This document shows positions 8,131-17,014 of a DNA stretch of 64,000 nucleotides, piece by piece. Source of the stretch: Kribbella sp. VKM Ac-2568. Its GTDB lineage: Bacteria > Actinomycetota > Actinomycetes > Propionibacteriales > Kribbellaceae. The notes under the pieces are model-generated. The model was not told where the DNA came from, searched no databases, and saw nothing but the letters and a program-made list of their open reading frames with translations. Where the stretch lies: the NCBI RefSeq assembly GCF_004345365.1, contig NZ_SLVF01000004.1, positions 496,001-560,000 of the forward strand, given 5' to 3'. Made by a program: the position numbers and the translations under genes. Position 1 is the first letter of the stretch, and every line of letters begins with the position of its first letter.

Positions 8131-8170
8131 GATGAACCTCGCTAGGGTGCTCTGTCAAGGAGGAGGTGCT

Positions 8171-8770
8171 GTGACGACCACTCGCAGGGAGCAGGCGGCC
8201 GGGACCGAGGCGGCGCTGAAGCAGGCTGCCCGGGAGGTGTTCGCCGAGCGCGGTTACGTGAACACCAAGATCACCGACATCACCGCGGCGGCGGGCCGGG
8301 CGACAGGGTCGTTCTACAACCACTTCGCCGGCAAGGAGGAGATCCTCGAAGCGCTGCTGAAGGACATGCTCGCCGAAGCCGACGAGGCCGTCCACGTCGA
8401 CGCCACGCATGACGCGGACTTCAGCAAGATCGAGTCGATCCGCTGGCATGTCGCCGCGTTCTGGCGGTTCTACCAGGCGCACATCCCGGAGATGGTCGCG
8501 CTGAAGCAAGCGGCGATGGTCAACCCCGAGCTGGGCCGCCGACTCCAGCAGATCATGGTCGACGACGAAGCCCACATGGTCCAGCACCTCTCCAACCTGC
8601 CCGGCCCGCAGCCCGATCCGCTGCTACAGATCTCGGCCATGAACTCCTTGATGGAGGGCTTCGCCTACACCTGGCTGGTGGTGAACCCGGCCGCCGGCCA
8701 GACCATCCCCGACGACGAAGCCATTTCCCTGCTCACCAACCTCCTCCACCACGGCTTCACCGGCCGCTAA
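8171..8770 (+). CDS. TetR/AcrR-family regulator
   Basis: The 199-residue product has a TetR DNA-binding domain at residues about 10-55 (A-A-R-E-V-F-A-E-R-G-Y-V-N-T-K-I-T-D-I and G-S-F-Y-N-H-F-A-G-K-E-E-I-L) and a helical C-terminal ligand domain. GTG 8171 is chosen because AAGGAGG at 8159-8165 is ideally spaced; a longer frame from ATG 8132 would run through the operator. It most likely represses the divergent monooxygenase and itself through the paired dyads at 8100-8130. Confidence 0.92.
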   Translation: MTTTRREQAAGTEAALKQAAREVFAERGYVNTKITDITAAAGRATGSFYNHFAGKEEILEALLKDMLAEADEAVHVDATHDADFSKIESIRWHVAAFWRFYQAHIPEMVALKQAAMVNPELGRRLQQIMVDDEAHMVQHLSNLPGPQPDPLLQISAMNSLMEGFAYTWLVVNPAAGQTIPDDEAISLLTNLLHHGFTGR

Positions 8771-8838
8771 GACAATGGCTACCCGGTCTGGTGAAAATCG
8801 GGCTCCGGGGGCGGCGGGAGTTCAAGGCGACAGGCGGG

Positions 8839-9819
8839 TCACTCGTCCGGGGGTGGGGGTTCTTCGGCGCCTTCGCGTTCGTCGCGGGCGGCCCACTCGA
8901 GCAGGGTGTCGAGGGAGTAGGCGGTGTCGTCGATGGTGGAGTGCAGGTCGCCCAGCTCGGCGAAGCGGGCGGGGACCGTGGCGATGGTGAACGCCTTCGG
9001 GTCGACATCGTCGATCTCGTCCCAGTGGATCGGCGTCGACACCGTCCCCTCGGGGTTGCCGCGGACCGAGTACGCGCTGGCGATCGTGTGGTCCCGCGCG
9101 TTCTGGTTGTAGTCCACGAACAACTTCTTCGGGTCGCGGTCCTTGCGCCACCAGGTCGTGGTGACATCCTCGGGCGCGCGGCGCTCCACCTCGCGCGCGA
9201 AGGCCAGCGCCGCCCGGCGTACGTCGGAGAAGCCGTGCTCGGGCTTGATCCGCACGTAGATGTGGATGCCGGAACCACCCGAGGTCTTCGGGTATCCGGT
9301 GGCGCCCAGGTCGTCGAGGACCTCCCTGGCCACGTGGGCGACCCGGCGGACCCGGTCGAAGGGGCAGTCGGGCATCGGGTCGAGGTCGATCCGCCACTCG
9401 TCGGGCTTCTCGGTGTCGTCGCGGCGGGAGTTCCAGGGGTGGAACTCGACCGTGGACATCTGCACGGCCCAGGCGACATGGGCGAGTTCGGTGACGCACA
9501 ACTCGTCGGCGGTCCGGTTGTACCGCGGGAAGTGCACGCGCACCGTCTCCATCCACGGCGGTGCGCCGTGCGGCAGGCGTTTCTGGTGCACCTTCTCCCC
9601 GGCGACGCCCTCGGGGAACCGGTGCATCATGCACGGGCGCTCGCGCAGCGCGCGGACGATCCCGTCGCCGACGGACAGGTAGTAGTTGACGAGATCGAGC
9701 TTCGTCTCGCCACGAGCAGGGAAGTAGACCCGGTCGGGATTGGAGATCCGGACCGTGCGTTCCCCGACCTGGATCTCGATCGCCGGCGTCTTCTTCTTGG
9801 CCGCCTTGGACTCTGCCAT
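8839..9819 (-). CDS. Stand-alone LigD-type polymerase domain (NHEJ primase-polymerase)
   Basis: The 326-residue protein matches the archaeo-eukaryotic primase-like polymerase domain of bacterial LigD: R-I-D-L-D-P-M-P carries the catalytic D-x-D, S-G-G-S-G-I-H-I-Y the H-motif, and L-F-V-D-Y-N-Q-N-A-R-D-H-T the third acidic site. No ligase or nuclease domain is attached, which is the split arrangement common in actinobacteria. It should add ribonucleotides or deoxynucleotides at double-strand-break ends together with Ku and a separate ligase, neither of which is in this window. The N terminus is lysine-rich and the C terminus acidic/proline-rich. ATG 9819 is the start. Confidence 0.93.
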   Translation of the reverse strand: MAESKAAKKKTPAIEIQVGERTVRISNPDRVYFPARGETKLDLVNYYLSVGDGIVRALRERPCMMHRFPEGVAGEKVHQKRLPHGAPPWMETVRVHFPRYNRTADELCVTELAHVAWAVQMSTVEFHPWNSRRDDTEKPDEWRIDLDPMPDCPFDRVRRVAHVAREVLDDLGATGYPKTSGGSGIHIYVRIKPEHGFSDVRRAALAFAREVERRAPEDVTTTWWRKDRDPKKLFVDYNQNARDHTIASAYSVRGNPEGTVSTPIHWDEIDDVDPKAFTIATVPARFAELGDLHSTIDDTAYSLDTLLEWAARDEREGAEEPPPPDE

Positions 9820-9859
9820 GCCGCCAACCTAACCGTCCCGGCCGACATCCGGCAGCAAC

Positions 9860-9954
9860 CGCGGACGCGCAGCACTCACCAACCGCACGGCGCGCGCTCA
9901 GTTCAGCCGCAACCGAGCACCGAACGTGGGGTTGGTGAGTGCTGGAGGTCCGCG
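9860..9954. repeat. 95-bp intergenic inverted repeat (25-bp arms)
   Basis: Left arm 9860-9884 and right arm 9930-9954 match at 22 of 25 positions (core CAGCACTCACCAACC / GGTTGGTGAGTGCTG). They fill the gap between the ilvE stop and the polymerase-domain start on the minus strand. It could be the ilvE terminator, but the 45-base loop is long for one. It may instead be a mobile palindromic element; its right arm loosely resembles the arms of the elements at 24.1 and 35.2 kb. Confidence 0.55.
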
Positions 9955-9955
9955 C

Positions 9956-11101
9956 CTAGGCGAGGCGGGTGAGCCAACCTCGGGGGTCGGGGACGCGGCC
10001 GTACTGGAGGTCGAGGAGGGAGGCGCGGAGCGAGGCGGTGACCGGGCCGACGCCGTGGTCGACGGAGTGGTCGCCGATGGTCAGGTCGCCCTCGGCCCAG
10101 GCGAGCCGGCCGATCGGGGTGATCACCGCGGCCGTGCCGGAGGCGAACGCCTCGGTGATCTCGCCGCTGCGCACCCCGTCGCGCCACTCGTCCGCGGAGA
10201 TGCGGCGCTCCTCGACCTTGTGGCCGAGGTCCTCCGCCAACTCGAGCACGGAGGCGCGGGTAACGCCCTCCAGGATCGAACCGGACAACTCGGGCGTGAC
10301 GATCCGGCCGTCGGAGTACACGAAGAAGACGTTCATGCTGCCGCTCTCCTCGATCCAGCGGCGCTCCACCGCGTCGAGGTAGACGACCTGGTCGCAGCCG
10401 TTGGCTACTGCCTCGGCCAGCGCGGCGAGGCTGGCGGCGTAGTTGCCGCCGCACTTGGCTGCACCCGTGCCACCCGGCGTCGCCCGGATCGAGGTCGTCG
10501 ACAGCCAGATGGAGACCGGCTTCGGGCCCGTGTTGAAGTACGGGCCGGCAGGTGACGCGATGACACCGAACAGGACCTCACGAGCCGGCCGGACGCTCAG
10601 TGCGGCCTCGGTGGCGATCATGTAGGGCCGGAGGTAGAGGCTGGTCTCGCCGCTGCCGGCCGGCGGCACCCAGACCTCGTCGACGGTCACCAGAGCACGC
10701 AGTGCCGCGACGAAGTCCTCCTGCGGCACCTCAGGCAGTGCGAGTCGCTGGGCGCTCCTGCTGAACCGCGCGGCGTTCACCTCGGGCCGGAACGCCCAGA
10801 CCGAGCCGTCCACGTGCCGGAACACCTTCAGACCCTCGAAGATCTCCTGCGCGTAGTGCAGCACCGCGGCGGCCGGGCTGACTCGCAGCGGCGCGTAGGC
10901 CGTCACCTTCTGGTCGTGCCAGCCGAGGTCGCTGGTCCACGACGCGAGCACCATGTGGTCGGTGAAGGCCTGGCCGAAGCCCGGCTTGTCCAGTACTGCG
11001 GTACGCGCCTCCGTCGTCGCCGGGTCGCACCGCAACTCGACCTCGAAGTCCCACGCGTCTGACACCGTCGCTGCCCGATTTTCGACTGTCACTCTCGGCA
11101 C
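9956..11101 (-). CDS. ilvE: Branched-chain amino acid aminotransferase
   Basis: A class IV PLP aminotransferase of about 381 residues. It shows Y-A-Q-E-I-F-E-G-L-K-V-F-R, the PLP-lysine region G-T-G-A-A-K-C-G-G-N-Y-A-A-S and E-E-S-G-S-M-N-V-F-F, all diagnostic of IlvE. It interconverts leucine, isoleucine and valine with their 2-keto acids in the cytosol. GTG 11101 is chosen because AGG of an AGGGG tract lies 6 bp upstream; GTG 11092 is an alternative. The gene starts just 1 bp after the stop of an XRE regulator and is probably co-transcribed with it, which is an unusual partner for ilvE. Confidence 0.93.
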   Translation of the reverse strand: MPRVTVENRAATVSDAWDFEVELRCDPATTEARTAVLDKPGFGQAFTDHMVLASWTSDLGWHDQKVTAYAPLRVSPAAAVLHYAQEIFEGLKVFRHVDGSVWAFRPEVNAARFSRSAQRLALPEVPQEDFVAALRALVTVDEVWVPPAGSGETSLYLRPYMIATEAALSVRPAREVLFGVIASPAGPYFNTGPKPVSIWLSTTSIRATPGGTGAAKCGGNYAASLAALAEAVANGCDQVVYLDAVERRWIEESGSMNVFFVYSDGRIVTPELSGSILEGVTRASVLELAEDLGHKVEERRISADEWRDGVRSGEITEAFASGTAAVITPIGRLAWAEGDLTIGDHSVDHGVGPVTASLRASLLDLQYGRVPDPRGWLTRLA

Positions 11102-11102
11102 G

Positions 11103-12371
11103 CTACCCCTGCGGCCAGCCAGAGCTCGACCCGCTGCCCACACTCCGGTTGTGGTACGGCCTGCGCACCAGTAGCTCGCGATAGTCCCGCACCGCAGCCC
11201 GGCCAAGGTCCTTGCCTTGTACTACGGACAGCACACGCCCGGCGGCCTCGTACAAGTAGTGGGTGTGCCACTGGTCCGGCAGTTCGACCAGTACGCGCAT
11301 CGCCACAGCCAGCCCGGCAGCAACCTCGCCGTCCAGGACCAGGCAGCGCGCGAGCACCAACTCGAGCTCGGCTCGCTCGCGCAGACTCCCGGCCGGGCAT
11401 AACGCCAGCGCGCGGTCCAGCGCCAGATAGGCCGGGTCCGTCTCGCCAAGCGCCGCCTGCACGAGACCCTCCACCCAAGAAGTCTTGTACTCCGACCAGT
11501 CGAACAGTGAGGTGGCTCCGCCGGGCCTGGCCGGCAGATCGTCCGTCACCGCCAGGAGGTCCTGGAGGGTTCGCCGGGCATCGTCTGGCCGGTCGAGCTG
11601 CGCCAGGATCTGGGCGCGGGCCGCTAGCGCACGGGCGGTGCAGCTGGGGCGGTCGGCGAGAGTCAGCGCGTCCTCGGCCAGCTCCCGGAGGTCGGCGAGT
11701 GGGCGGCGCTCGGACAGTCCGCTGATCGCCTCCCATCCGCGCGCCAGGCTCGTCACTCGCGGCTCGGCGGAGCTGTCAGCCGCGGCGCGGGCGGTCCGCC
11801 ACCATCTCCCCGCCGCCTGGAGCCGGCCGATTCCTGTCAGGGTCAGCGCGATCAGCACACTCAGCTCGGCAGCCGGGACCGCGAGCTCCGAGGGGGTCCA
11901 CCCGTCCGCAGCCGACCTCTCCGCTGCTTCGGCGCGGAGGAGCTGGAGGTCCCCCGTGAGCTCGGGGAGGAGCTCGGCCAGCGGAGTCACCGGGAAGTCC
12001 CGCGCGTGGTCTGTGGTCACCGCGCTCCACTCGTCGGCCTGGAGCACCTTGCCCACCGAGCCGGCCAGGCCGCGCCGTACGGTATCCAGCACGTCGACTC
12101 CGGCCGTCTGGGTCTTGAGCAGGGCAGGCGACGGTGGACCGGCCGGCTGGGGGAGTGGGCGGGCCAGTGTGTAGGCGGTCGCCAAGGTGTCGCCCGTTCC
12201 CAGCTCACGGTCGCAGAGCCGGGCCAGGTGGGCCGACCCCGGCCGCTGCCCGCGCTCCACCTGGGACAGGTAGCTGTGGTCGTAGCCCACCCGGGTCGCA
12301 AGCTGCCGCAAGCTCAGAGCGGCCGCCTGCCGGGACCGCCTCAACTGCACGCCGAACGCTGCCTCAGCCAC
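11103..12371 (-). CDS. XRE-family HTH protein with TPR-like C-terminal region
   Basis: The 422-residue protein begins with an XRE/Cro helix-turn-helix (residues about 5-60: L-R-R-S-R-Q-A-A-A-L-S-L-R-Q-L-A then H-S-Y-L-S-Q-V-E-R-G-Q-R-P). A long alpha-helical region follows, rich in A-R-A-L-A-A-R and L-A-L-D-R-A-L-A patterns that look like tetratricopeptide repeats. This is a common actinomycete architecture whose ligand is unknown. GTG 12371 is preferred because GGGGGAGG lies 5 bp upstream. Palindromes at 12511-12556 in the divergent promoter are possible autoregulatory sites. Do not read it as a toxin-antitoxin factor; no partner is visible. Confidence 0.82.
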   Translation of the reverse strand: MAEAAFGVQLRRSRQAAALSLRQLATRVGYDHSYLSQVERGQRPGSAHLARLCDRELGTGDTLATAYTLARPLPQPAGPPSPALLKTQTAGVDVLDTVRRGLAGSVGKVLQADEWSAVTTDHARDFPVTPLAELLPELTGDLQLLRAEAAERSAADGWTPSELAVPAAELSVLIALTLTGIGRLQAAGRWWRTARAAADSSAEPRVTSLARGWEAISGLSERRPLADLRELAEDALTLADRPSCTARALAARAQILAQLDRPDDARRTLQDLLAVTDDLPARPGGATSLFDWSEYKTSWVEGLVQAALGETDPAYLALDRALALCPAGSLRERAELELVLARCLVLDGEVAAGLAVAMRVLVELPDQWHTHYLYEAAGRVLSVVQGKDLGRAAVRDYRELLVRRPYHNRSVGSGSSSGWPQG

Positions 12372-12510
12372 AGGATCCTCCCCCGCTCGAGCTGCGGGCC
12401 GGGCTGGCCGGCCCACTGGTCACGCCTGGTGGTTGCGGTGCGTACCGGGAACGCTACAAGGGCCTACCGACAGAACACGATGCAGCGGCGTCCGGCCCGG
12501 CATCGCAAGC

Positions 12511-12556
12511 CCACAAGCACTTGTGGCGGCCTGTGGGCGGTCCGAACAGCCCACAG
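12511..12556. promoter_or_regulatory. Two adjacent dyads in the divergent promoter of the XRE gene
   Basis: CCACAAGCACTTGTGG (12511-12526, 7-bp arms) is followed at once by CTGTGGGC...GCCCACAG (12531-12538 and 12549-12556, 8-bp arms). Both share a CCACA/TGTGG theme. They lie within the 229-bp gap between the XRE gene and the Cys-motif protein, where an XRE operator is expected. Confidence 0.45.
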
Positions 12557-12600
12557 CTCACACCTGGTGACCACGCCCCCGCACCGGTCAGCCTGCAGAG

Positions 12601-13056
12601 GTGAACCAGCAGACCACGCCGCAGCGGGAGCCGAGACTCTTCCAGCTGCTCCGCCCTGCTCCAGGTCCTGGGGTTGCAGCAGACGGCGCAGGTGGGCTGG
12701 TGCTCGAGGCGGTGGCTGAGGGGGTCGAGTGGGCGGACGGGGCGGTGACGCTGCGGTGGCTGGGGCAGTGGCCGGCGGTGTCGGTGTGGAGTGGTGGTGT
12801 CACCGCAGTGCTGGCTGCTCACGGCCGGGCCGGCGACACCACGATCCGCTGGCTCCCAACCCCAACCCCAACCCCAACCCCACCCACGGCCCCAAGCCCA
12901 GCCCCGACCGCCAGCAGCGCTCCTGCTCCTCCTGCCGCCGGAAAGACCGTGCGACAGGTCCCGGCGCAGGGAGCCCTGTGGATTCCGGCGGCCGGCGCGG
13001 ACGGGTTGTGCGTCCGGTGCGGGCGGGTCTGGCCGTGCCTCAGCTGCGGGCCGTAG
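12601..13056 (+). CDS. Hypothetical protein with Thr-Pro linker and C-terminal Cys motif
   Basis: The 151-residue protein has three parts. Residues 1-85 form a small beta-rich domain (V-A-E-G-V-E-W-A-D-G-A-V-T-L-R-W-L-G and S-V-W-S-G-G-V-T-A-V), a type seen in many actinomycete hypothetical proteins. Residues about 86-112 are a Thr/Pro/Ala linker encoded by a hexanucleotide repeat. The C terminus carries L-C-V-R-C-G-R-V-W-P-C-L-S-C, two C-x-x-C pairs that could bind zinc. GTG 12601 is the start, with only a weak ribosome site. The function is unknown. It is divergent from the XRE regulator. Confidence 0.65.
   Translation: MNQQTTPQREPRLFQLLRPAPGPGVAADGAGGLVLEAVAEGVEWADGAVTLRWLGQWPAVSVWSGGVTAVLAAHGRAGDTTIRWLPTPTPTPTPPTAPSPAPTASSAPAPPAAGKTVRQVPAQGALWIPAAGADGLCVRCGRVWPCLSCGP
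12855..12884 (+). repeat. Hexanucleotide CCCAAC repeat inside a coding region
   Basis: Four perfect CCCAAC units plus one CCCACC unit encode a run of Thr-Pro dipeptides. The unit is a multiple of three, so slippage would change linker length without breaking the frame. Confidence 0.8.
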
Positions 13057-13127
13057 GGGCGATCGGGCTGCATGCCCGCTGAGACAACGGTGTCAGGTCA
13101 CCATGAGGCGGTCTACTCTGACCCTCT

Positions 13128-13955
13128 GTGGGTGATGGCGAGCGGACGAAGAGGCCGGCGGTGTACGACGACCAGGCGACGCAGGATGAACGCGTAGTGG
13201 AGGACGAAGAGACTCTCGCGGATCCGCTGGACGAGCTCGATGCGCAGTTGTCGAGATTGCGCAGCGTGGCGGATGAGCTGCGAGGGTCCCGCGGCAAGGC
13301 GGTGCTGACCGGGAACCAGGTCGAGCTGATCGAGGACGGCCCGACCCTGCTCCGGGCGTACGAGCGGCTGCAGGAGGAGGCGAAGCGCGAAGTACGGGTG
13401 CTCGATCGGCCGCCGTACGTGACTCCGCCGTCGAACCAGCAGCAGTTGGAGCTGGATCGGTTGCGGGCCGGGGTCTGCTACCGGGCGATCTACGGCACCG
13501 AGGTCTTCGAGAGCCAGGACATCATGGGGGTGCTGCCGGAGTTGCAGTCGGCGGGAGAGGTGAGCCGCGTCCTCGCCCAGGTGCCGATGAAGATGGCTGT
13601 TGGTGATGACGACACGGCCTTGATCGGGCTGACCAAGCGGGCCGTCGGCGACTACCACCTGCTAATCCGGTCATCGGGTTTGCTCGACGGATTGATCGCG
13701 ACCTTCGAGATGCTGTGGGCGCTCTCGATCCCGATGCCGGCCCTGCCGTTCAGTGGCGACCTCACGAGTCTGCGGCCCGCCGATCGCGACATCCTGCTCC
13801 TGCTCGCCGGCGGAGCGACCGACGACAAGATCAGCCGGCACCTGCGGATCAGCCCCCGGACCACCCAGCGCCGGGTCCGCGCGCTGATGGAATCCCTCGG
13901 CGCGCAGACCCGGTTCCAGGCCGGCGTGCAAGCTGCCCGCCGCCGCTGGATCTGA
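13128..13955 (+). CDS. LuxR-type HTH regulator with TrmB-like sensor region
   Basis: The 275-residue protein ends in a LuxR-type helix-turn-helix (residues about 210-270: L-R-P-A-D-R-D-I-L-L-L-L-A-G-G-A-T-D-D-K-I then S-P-R-T-T-Q-R-R-V-R). The preceding 150 residues (G-N-Q-V-E-L-I-E-D-G and Y-R-A-I-Y-G-T-E-V-F-E) resemble the phospholipase-D-like sensor found in TrmB-LuxR hybrid regulators of actinomycetes, with no phospho-receiver domain. It probably senses a small metabolite, perhaps for a secreted-enzyme programme given the convergent subtilase. GTG 13128 is the start. The stop codon is part of a strong shared terminator. Confidence 0.8.
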   Translation: MGDGERTKRPAVYDDQATQDERVVEDEETLADPLDELDAQLSRLRSVADELRGSRGKAVLTGNQVELIEDGPTLLRAYERLQEEAKREVRVLDRPPYVTPPSNQQQLELDRLRAGVCYRAIYGTEVFESQDIMGVLPELQSAGEVSRVLAQVPMKMAVGDDDTALIGLTKRAVGDYHLLIRSSGLLDGLIATFEMLWALSIPMPALPFSGDLTSLRPADRDILLLLAGGATDDKISRHLRISPRTTQRRVRALMESLGAQTRFQAGVQAARRRWI

Positions 13956-13983
13956 ACCGCCCTTTGCCCCAAGGGCGGTTCAG
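13952..13983. terminator. Bidirectional terminator between regulator and subtilase
   Basis: A perfect 13-bp stem (CTGAACCGCCCTT / AAGGGCGGTTCAG) with a 6-base loop separates two convergent genes. The left arm contains the stop codon of the regulator. Confidence 0.85.
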
Positions 13984-14005
13984 CTCCGCGGTGCTTGTTG
14001 ATCGG

Positions 14006-17000
14006 CTAGTTGATCGTCACGACCGTGCCGGCCCGGTTCGGGAACTCGACGAAGCCGGTGGAGCGCTGGTTCGTCGGCAGCCCGGACCACGAGGCCGTGA
14101 CCTGGAAGGGCTTGCCTGCCGCGGGCGTGACCGACGGCGTCACCGTCAGCCCGCTGCCACCGGTCACCACGTTGGTCTGCATCGTGTACTGCGTGGTGTC
14201 GGCGCCCGGCGGGTTCGAGAGGGTGATCGCGAGGACACCCCAGACGCCGGGTTCGGGCGCGGCCAAGGTCGCGGATGCCTGGTTCGAGCCGTCGCCCTCG
14301 AAGGACAGCGCCTGCATCTGACCGTTGACCACCTTGTAGAGCACGAGCCAGATGCTGCCCGCCGGGTCCACCGTCTTGATGTTCCACTGGACGGCCTTCG
14401 TCGAGGCAGTCACGGTGACGGGGTAGTTCGGCAGGTCGGCATCCGCCGCACCAGCGGGGACCGAGCCCGGAACCAGCGGCGCCGAGACGACGCCGTTCGC
14501 CCGGATCGGTACGCCGGCCTTGCCCGCGGTGACCTCGAAGGAAGCGCTACCGGTAGCCCCGGAACCCGAGACCGCGGTCGGTGCGACCACGGAGGTCGGT
14601 TTGACCACGATCGGGCTGCGGACCGACGTGTCGGCGCCCTGCCAGGTCAGCCAACCGGTGGTGCTCACGTTGGACAACCCGGTGTCCAGGGTGAGCTTGA
14701 CGGTGAAGGACTTCGTCTGACCCGCCTGGAGGTTCAGGATCGACGGGGTGACGACGGCCTTCATCCCGGGCACGGATACGGTCGCCCGGTAGCGCCCCGC
14801 GGTCACGGCGGTCACCCGGCGGGTGATCGTCTGCGTGCCGACCAATTGGCCGATCGCGATCGACGGGGTGTTGTAGTTGCTCGGGTCGATCGCCGGTACG
14901 CCGGTACCGGTGTTGACGCCGGTACCTTCCAGGTAGCCGAGCCAGTCGGCGTCACCGGAGTCGTAGACGAGCCCAGGGGTGAGCATCTTCGACGGCTGGA
15001 CCTCGCCGGCCCCGCGAGCGAACGGGTCGTCGTTGACAGCACCGGTCGCGGTCTTGACGTCGCTGGTGGTCGTCATGAGCGCGGACTTGACCATCATCGG
15101 AGTCCAGTCGGGGTGCTTGCTCAGGTAGAGCGCGGCCAGACCGGCGATGTGCGGAGCCGCCATCGAGGTGCCCGAGTAGAAGGCGAAGCTGTGGCCGTCG
15201 TTGCTCGGCGGCGCGACCGCGGCCAGGACGTTCACACCCGGTGCGGCCAGGTCCGGCTTGAGCAGGTCACCGTTGCTGGACAGGGACGGACCACGCGAGG
15301 AGAAGTCCGCGATCTGCGGGTACGGCGTGGTCTTGCTCGTCAGGTTGCCCGGAACCAGTTGCGCCGTGGCGCCCGCAGTACCGGCGTAGGTCTTGACGGA
15401 CAGGGAGCCCGGCGTGTTCAGGTGCACCGTCGGGACGGAGTGCGAGTCGGCCACCATGTCCTGGTCGGTGAGGTTGAGCAGGACCATGCCGACGCCGCCC
15501 ACGCGCTTGACCTCGGCGGACTTGTCGACGCGAGCGCCGACGCCGCGGTCGCAGACCACGATCTTCCCGGTCGCCTGGGCCGGGTCAAGGGTGTTCGGCA
15601 GGCACTGGGAGCCGTCGTACTCGGTGCTGGCGGCGGTCCTGGCGGCCGCGCCGGTGACCAGCGGCTTGCTGCTGACCGAGCTGGCGACGCTGGTGCTGAG
15701 GCCGGCGTACTTCTCACCGTTGCCCAGGACAACAGTCGACTCGTACGGCGCGACGGTGCTCGCGGCGACGGTGGTGACCCAGGGGGAGGTGTTGTCCAGC
15801 GTGGATTCGTACGGGCCCGAGTTTCCACCTGCGGCCGAGACGAAGATGCCGGCCGAAGCGGCGGACAGGAAGGCGAGCTGGACCGGGTCCGTATGCGAGG
15901 ACTCGAAGATCGAGCCGACGGAGTAGTTGATCACGTCGACGCCGTCCGCGACGGCCTGGTCGATCGCCGCGAGGATGTCGGACGTGTAGCCGCCCGAGCC
16001 GACGTCGTTCTTGCCGGTCCACAGCGCCTTGTAGACGGCGATCTTGGCCGCCGGGGCGATGCCGGAGATGGTGCCGAAGTTGATGCCGCCCTCTGCGACG
16101 TCCACCCCGGCCCGGCCGGCCGCGGTCGTCGCGGTGTGCGTGCCGTGGCCGCCACCGTCACGCGGCGAGGCCCAGTCTTCCCGGGCCTCGGGCGGGGTCG
16201 CGCCGAGCCACGCGTCGCCGAAGAACTTGGCGCTGATCAGCTTGGTGTTGCACAGGTCGGCGGTGAAGTCCTCGCCGGCCTGGCAGGCGCCGGTGAAGTC
16301 GTCCCCGTCGGCCTTGTGCATGACGATGGTGTCACCGGAGCGGTACGGCTTGTAGGGGTCCGCCGCGGTCGGCGTCGTCCCGAGCTTCGGGCCCGACAGC
16401 GACGCGCTCTCCGGCCAGATGCCGGTGTCCACGACGCCGACGACGACGCCCTTGCCGGCCTCGGCGTTGCCGCCCAGGGCGGACCAGACGCCGGACTTGC
16501 CGGACAGTTTGAGGAAGTCCGCGGGATTCTTGTCGTCCAGGGCCTTGTGCAACTGGTCCGGCGTCACCGCGACGACACCCGGCGTCTTGCTCAGCCGGCT
16601 GACCTGGGTGCTCGTCAGGTTCGCTGCGAACGCGTTGATCGCCGTGGAGTAGTGCCGGGTCGCCTTGGCGCCGACGTTCGCCGCGACCTGGTTGTGGCGG
16701 CCGTCGAGGAAGCCGCGGTAGGCCTTCGAGTCGGCGCTGGCGGTGTCGACCTTGCGGCCCTTGGCGGGCTTGGTGGCCTTCAGCCCGGCGACGCCACCCG
16801 TGTAAGTGGCGAGCGGCTGGTCGGCCAGCGTCACGACGTACTTGCCGGGCGCGAACTTGGGCAGCCGCATCGAGGTGCTGAGGTCGTCAGGTGGCGGAGA
16901 GCCCGGCGAAGCCGCGGGCAGTACCGCGTTCCCGGCCGGTGCCGCGAAGGCGGCGGTGCTGAGGACGGCGGCCGCGATCAACGCGGTCCTCCGACGCAAG

Positions 17001-17014
17001 GACAGATGGTTCAC
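14006..17014 (-). CDS. Secreted subtilisin-like serine protease (S8), plant-subtilase layout
   Basis: A 1002-residue precursor. It begins with a signal peptide (residues 1-30, arginine-rich then A-L-I-A-A-A-V-L-S-T) and an I9-type propeptide (about 58-150). The S8 catalytic domain has Asp196 in V-V-D-T-G-I-W-P-E-S, His290 in G-G-G-H-G-T-H-T, oxyanion Asn398 and Ser617 in S-G-T-S-M-A-A-P-H. A PA domain (about 440-560) is inserted in the catalytic domain, and a long beta-rich C-terminal region follows. This is the organisation of large extracellular subtilases that degrade proteins outside the cell. GTG 17014 has a GGAGGAAT site. Confidence 0.95.
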   Translation of the reverse strand: MNHLSLRRRTALIAAAVLSTAAFAAPAGNAVLPAASPGSPPPDDLSTSMRLPKFAPGKYVVTLADQPLATYTGGVAGLKATKPAKGRKVDTASADSKAYRGFLDGRHNQVAANVGAKATRHYSTAINAFAANLTSTQVSRLSKTPGVVAVTPDQLHKALDDKNPADFLKLSGKSGVWSALGGNAEAGKGVVVGVVDTGIWPESASLSGPKLGTTPTAADPYKPYRSGDTIVMHKADGDDFTGACQAGEDFTADLCNTKLISAKFFGDAWLGATPPEAREDWASPRDGGGHGTHTATTAAGRAGVDVAEGGINFGTISGIAPAAKIAVYKALWTGKNDVGSGGYTSDILAAIDQAVADGVDVINYSVGSIFESSHTDPVQLAFLSAASAGIFVSAAGGNSGPYESTLDNTSPWVTTVAASTVAPYESTVVLGNGEKYAGLSTSVASSVSSKPLVTGAAARTAASTEYDGSQCLPNTLDPAQATGKIVVCDRGVGARVDKSAEVKRVGGVGMVLLNLTDQDMVADSHSVPTVHLNTPGSLSVKTYAGTAGATAQLVPGNLTSKTTPYPQIADFSSRGPSLSSNGDLLKPDLAAPGVNVLAAVAPPSNDGHSFAFYSGTSMAAPHIAGLAALYLSKHPDWTPMMVKSALMTTTSDVKTATGAVNDDPFARGAGEVQPSKMLTPGLVYDSGDADWLGYLEGTGVNTGTGVPAIDPSNYNTPSIAIGQLVGTQTITRRVTAVTAGRYRATVSVPGMKAVVTPSILNLQAGQTKSFTVKLTLDTGLSNVSTTGWLTWQGADTSVRSPIVVKPTSVVAPTAVSGSGATGSASFEVTAGKAGVPIRANGVVSAPLVPGSVPAGAADADLPNYPVTVTASTKAVQWNIKTVDPAGSIWLVLYKVVNGQMQALSFEGDGSNQASATLAAPEPGVWGVLAITLSNPPGADTTQYTMQTNVVTGGSGLTVTPSVTPAAGKPFQVTASWSGLPTNQRSTGFVEFPNRAGTVVTIN

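Noticed and set aside
6710..8587. A longer version of the monooxygenase starting near 8587.
   Set aside because: The extra N terminus runs antisense through the TetR gene and operator. ATG 8083 has an excellent ribosome site and begins exactly at the FAD-binding fold.
11103..12371. The XRE protein as an antitoxin of a toxin-antitoxin pair.
   Set aside because: The protein is 422 residues with a TPR-like region, and no HipA, RelE or ImmA-type partner is adjacent.
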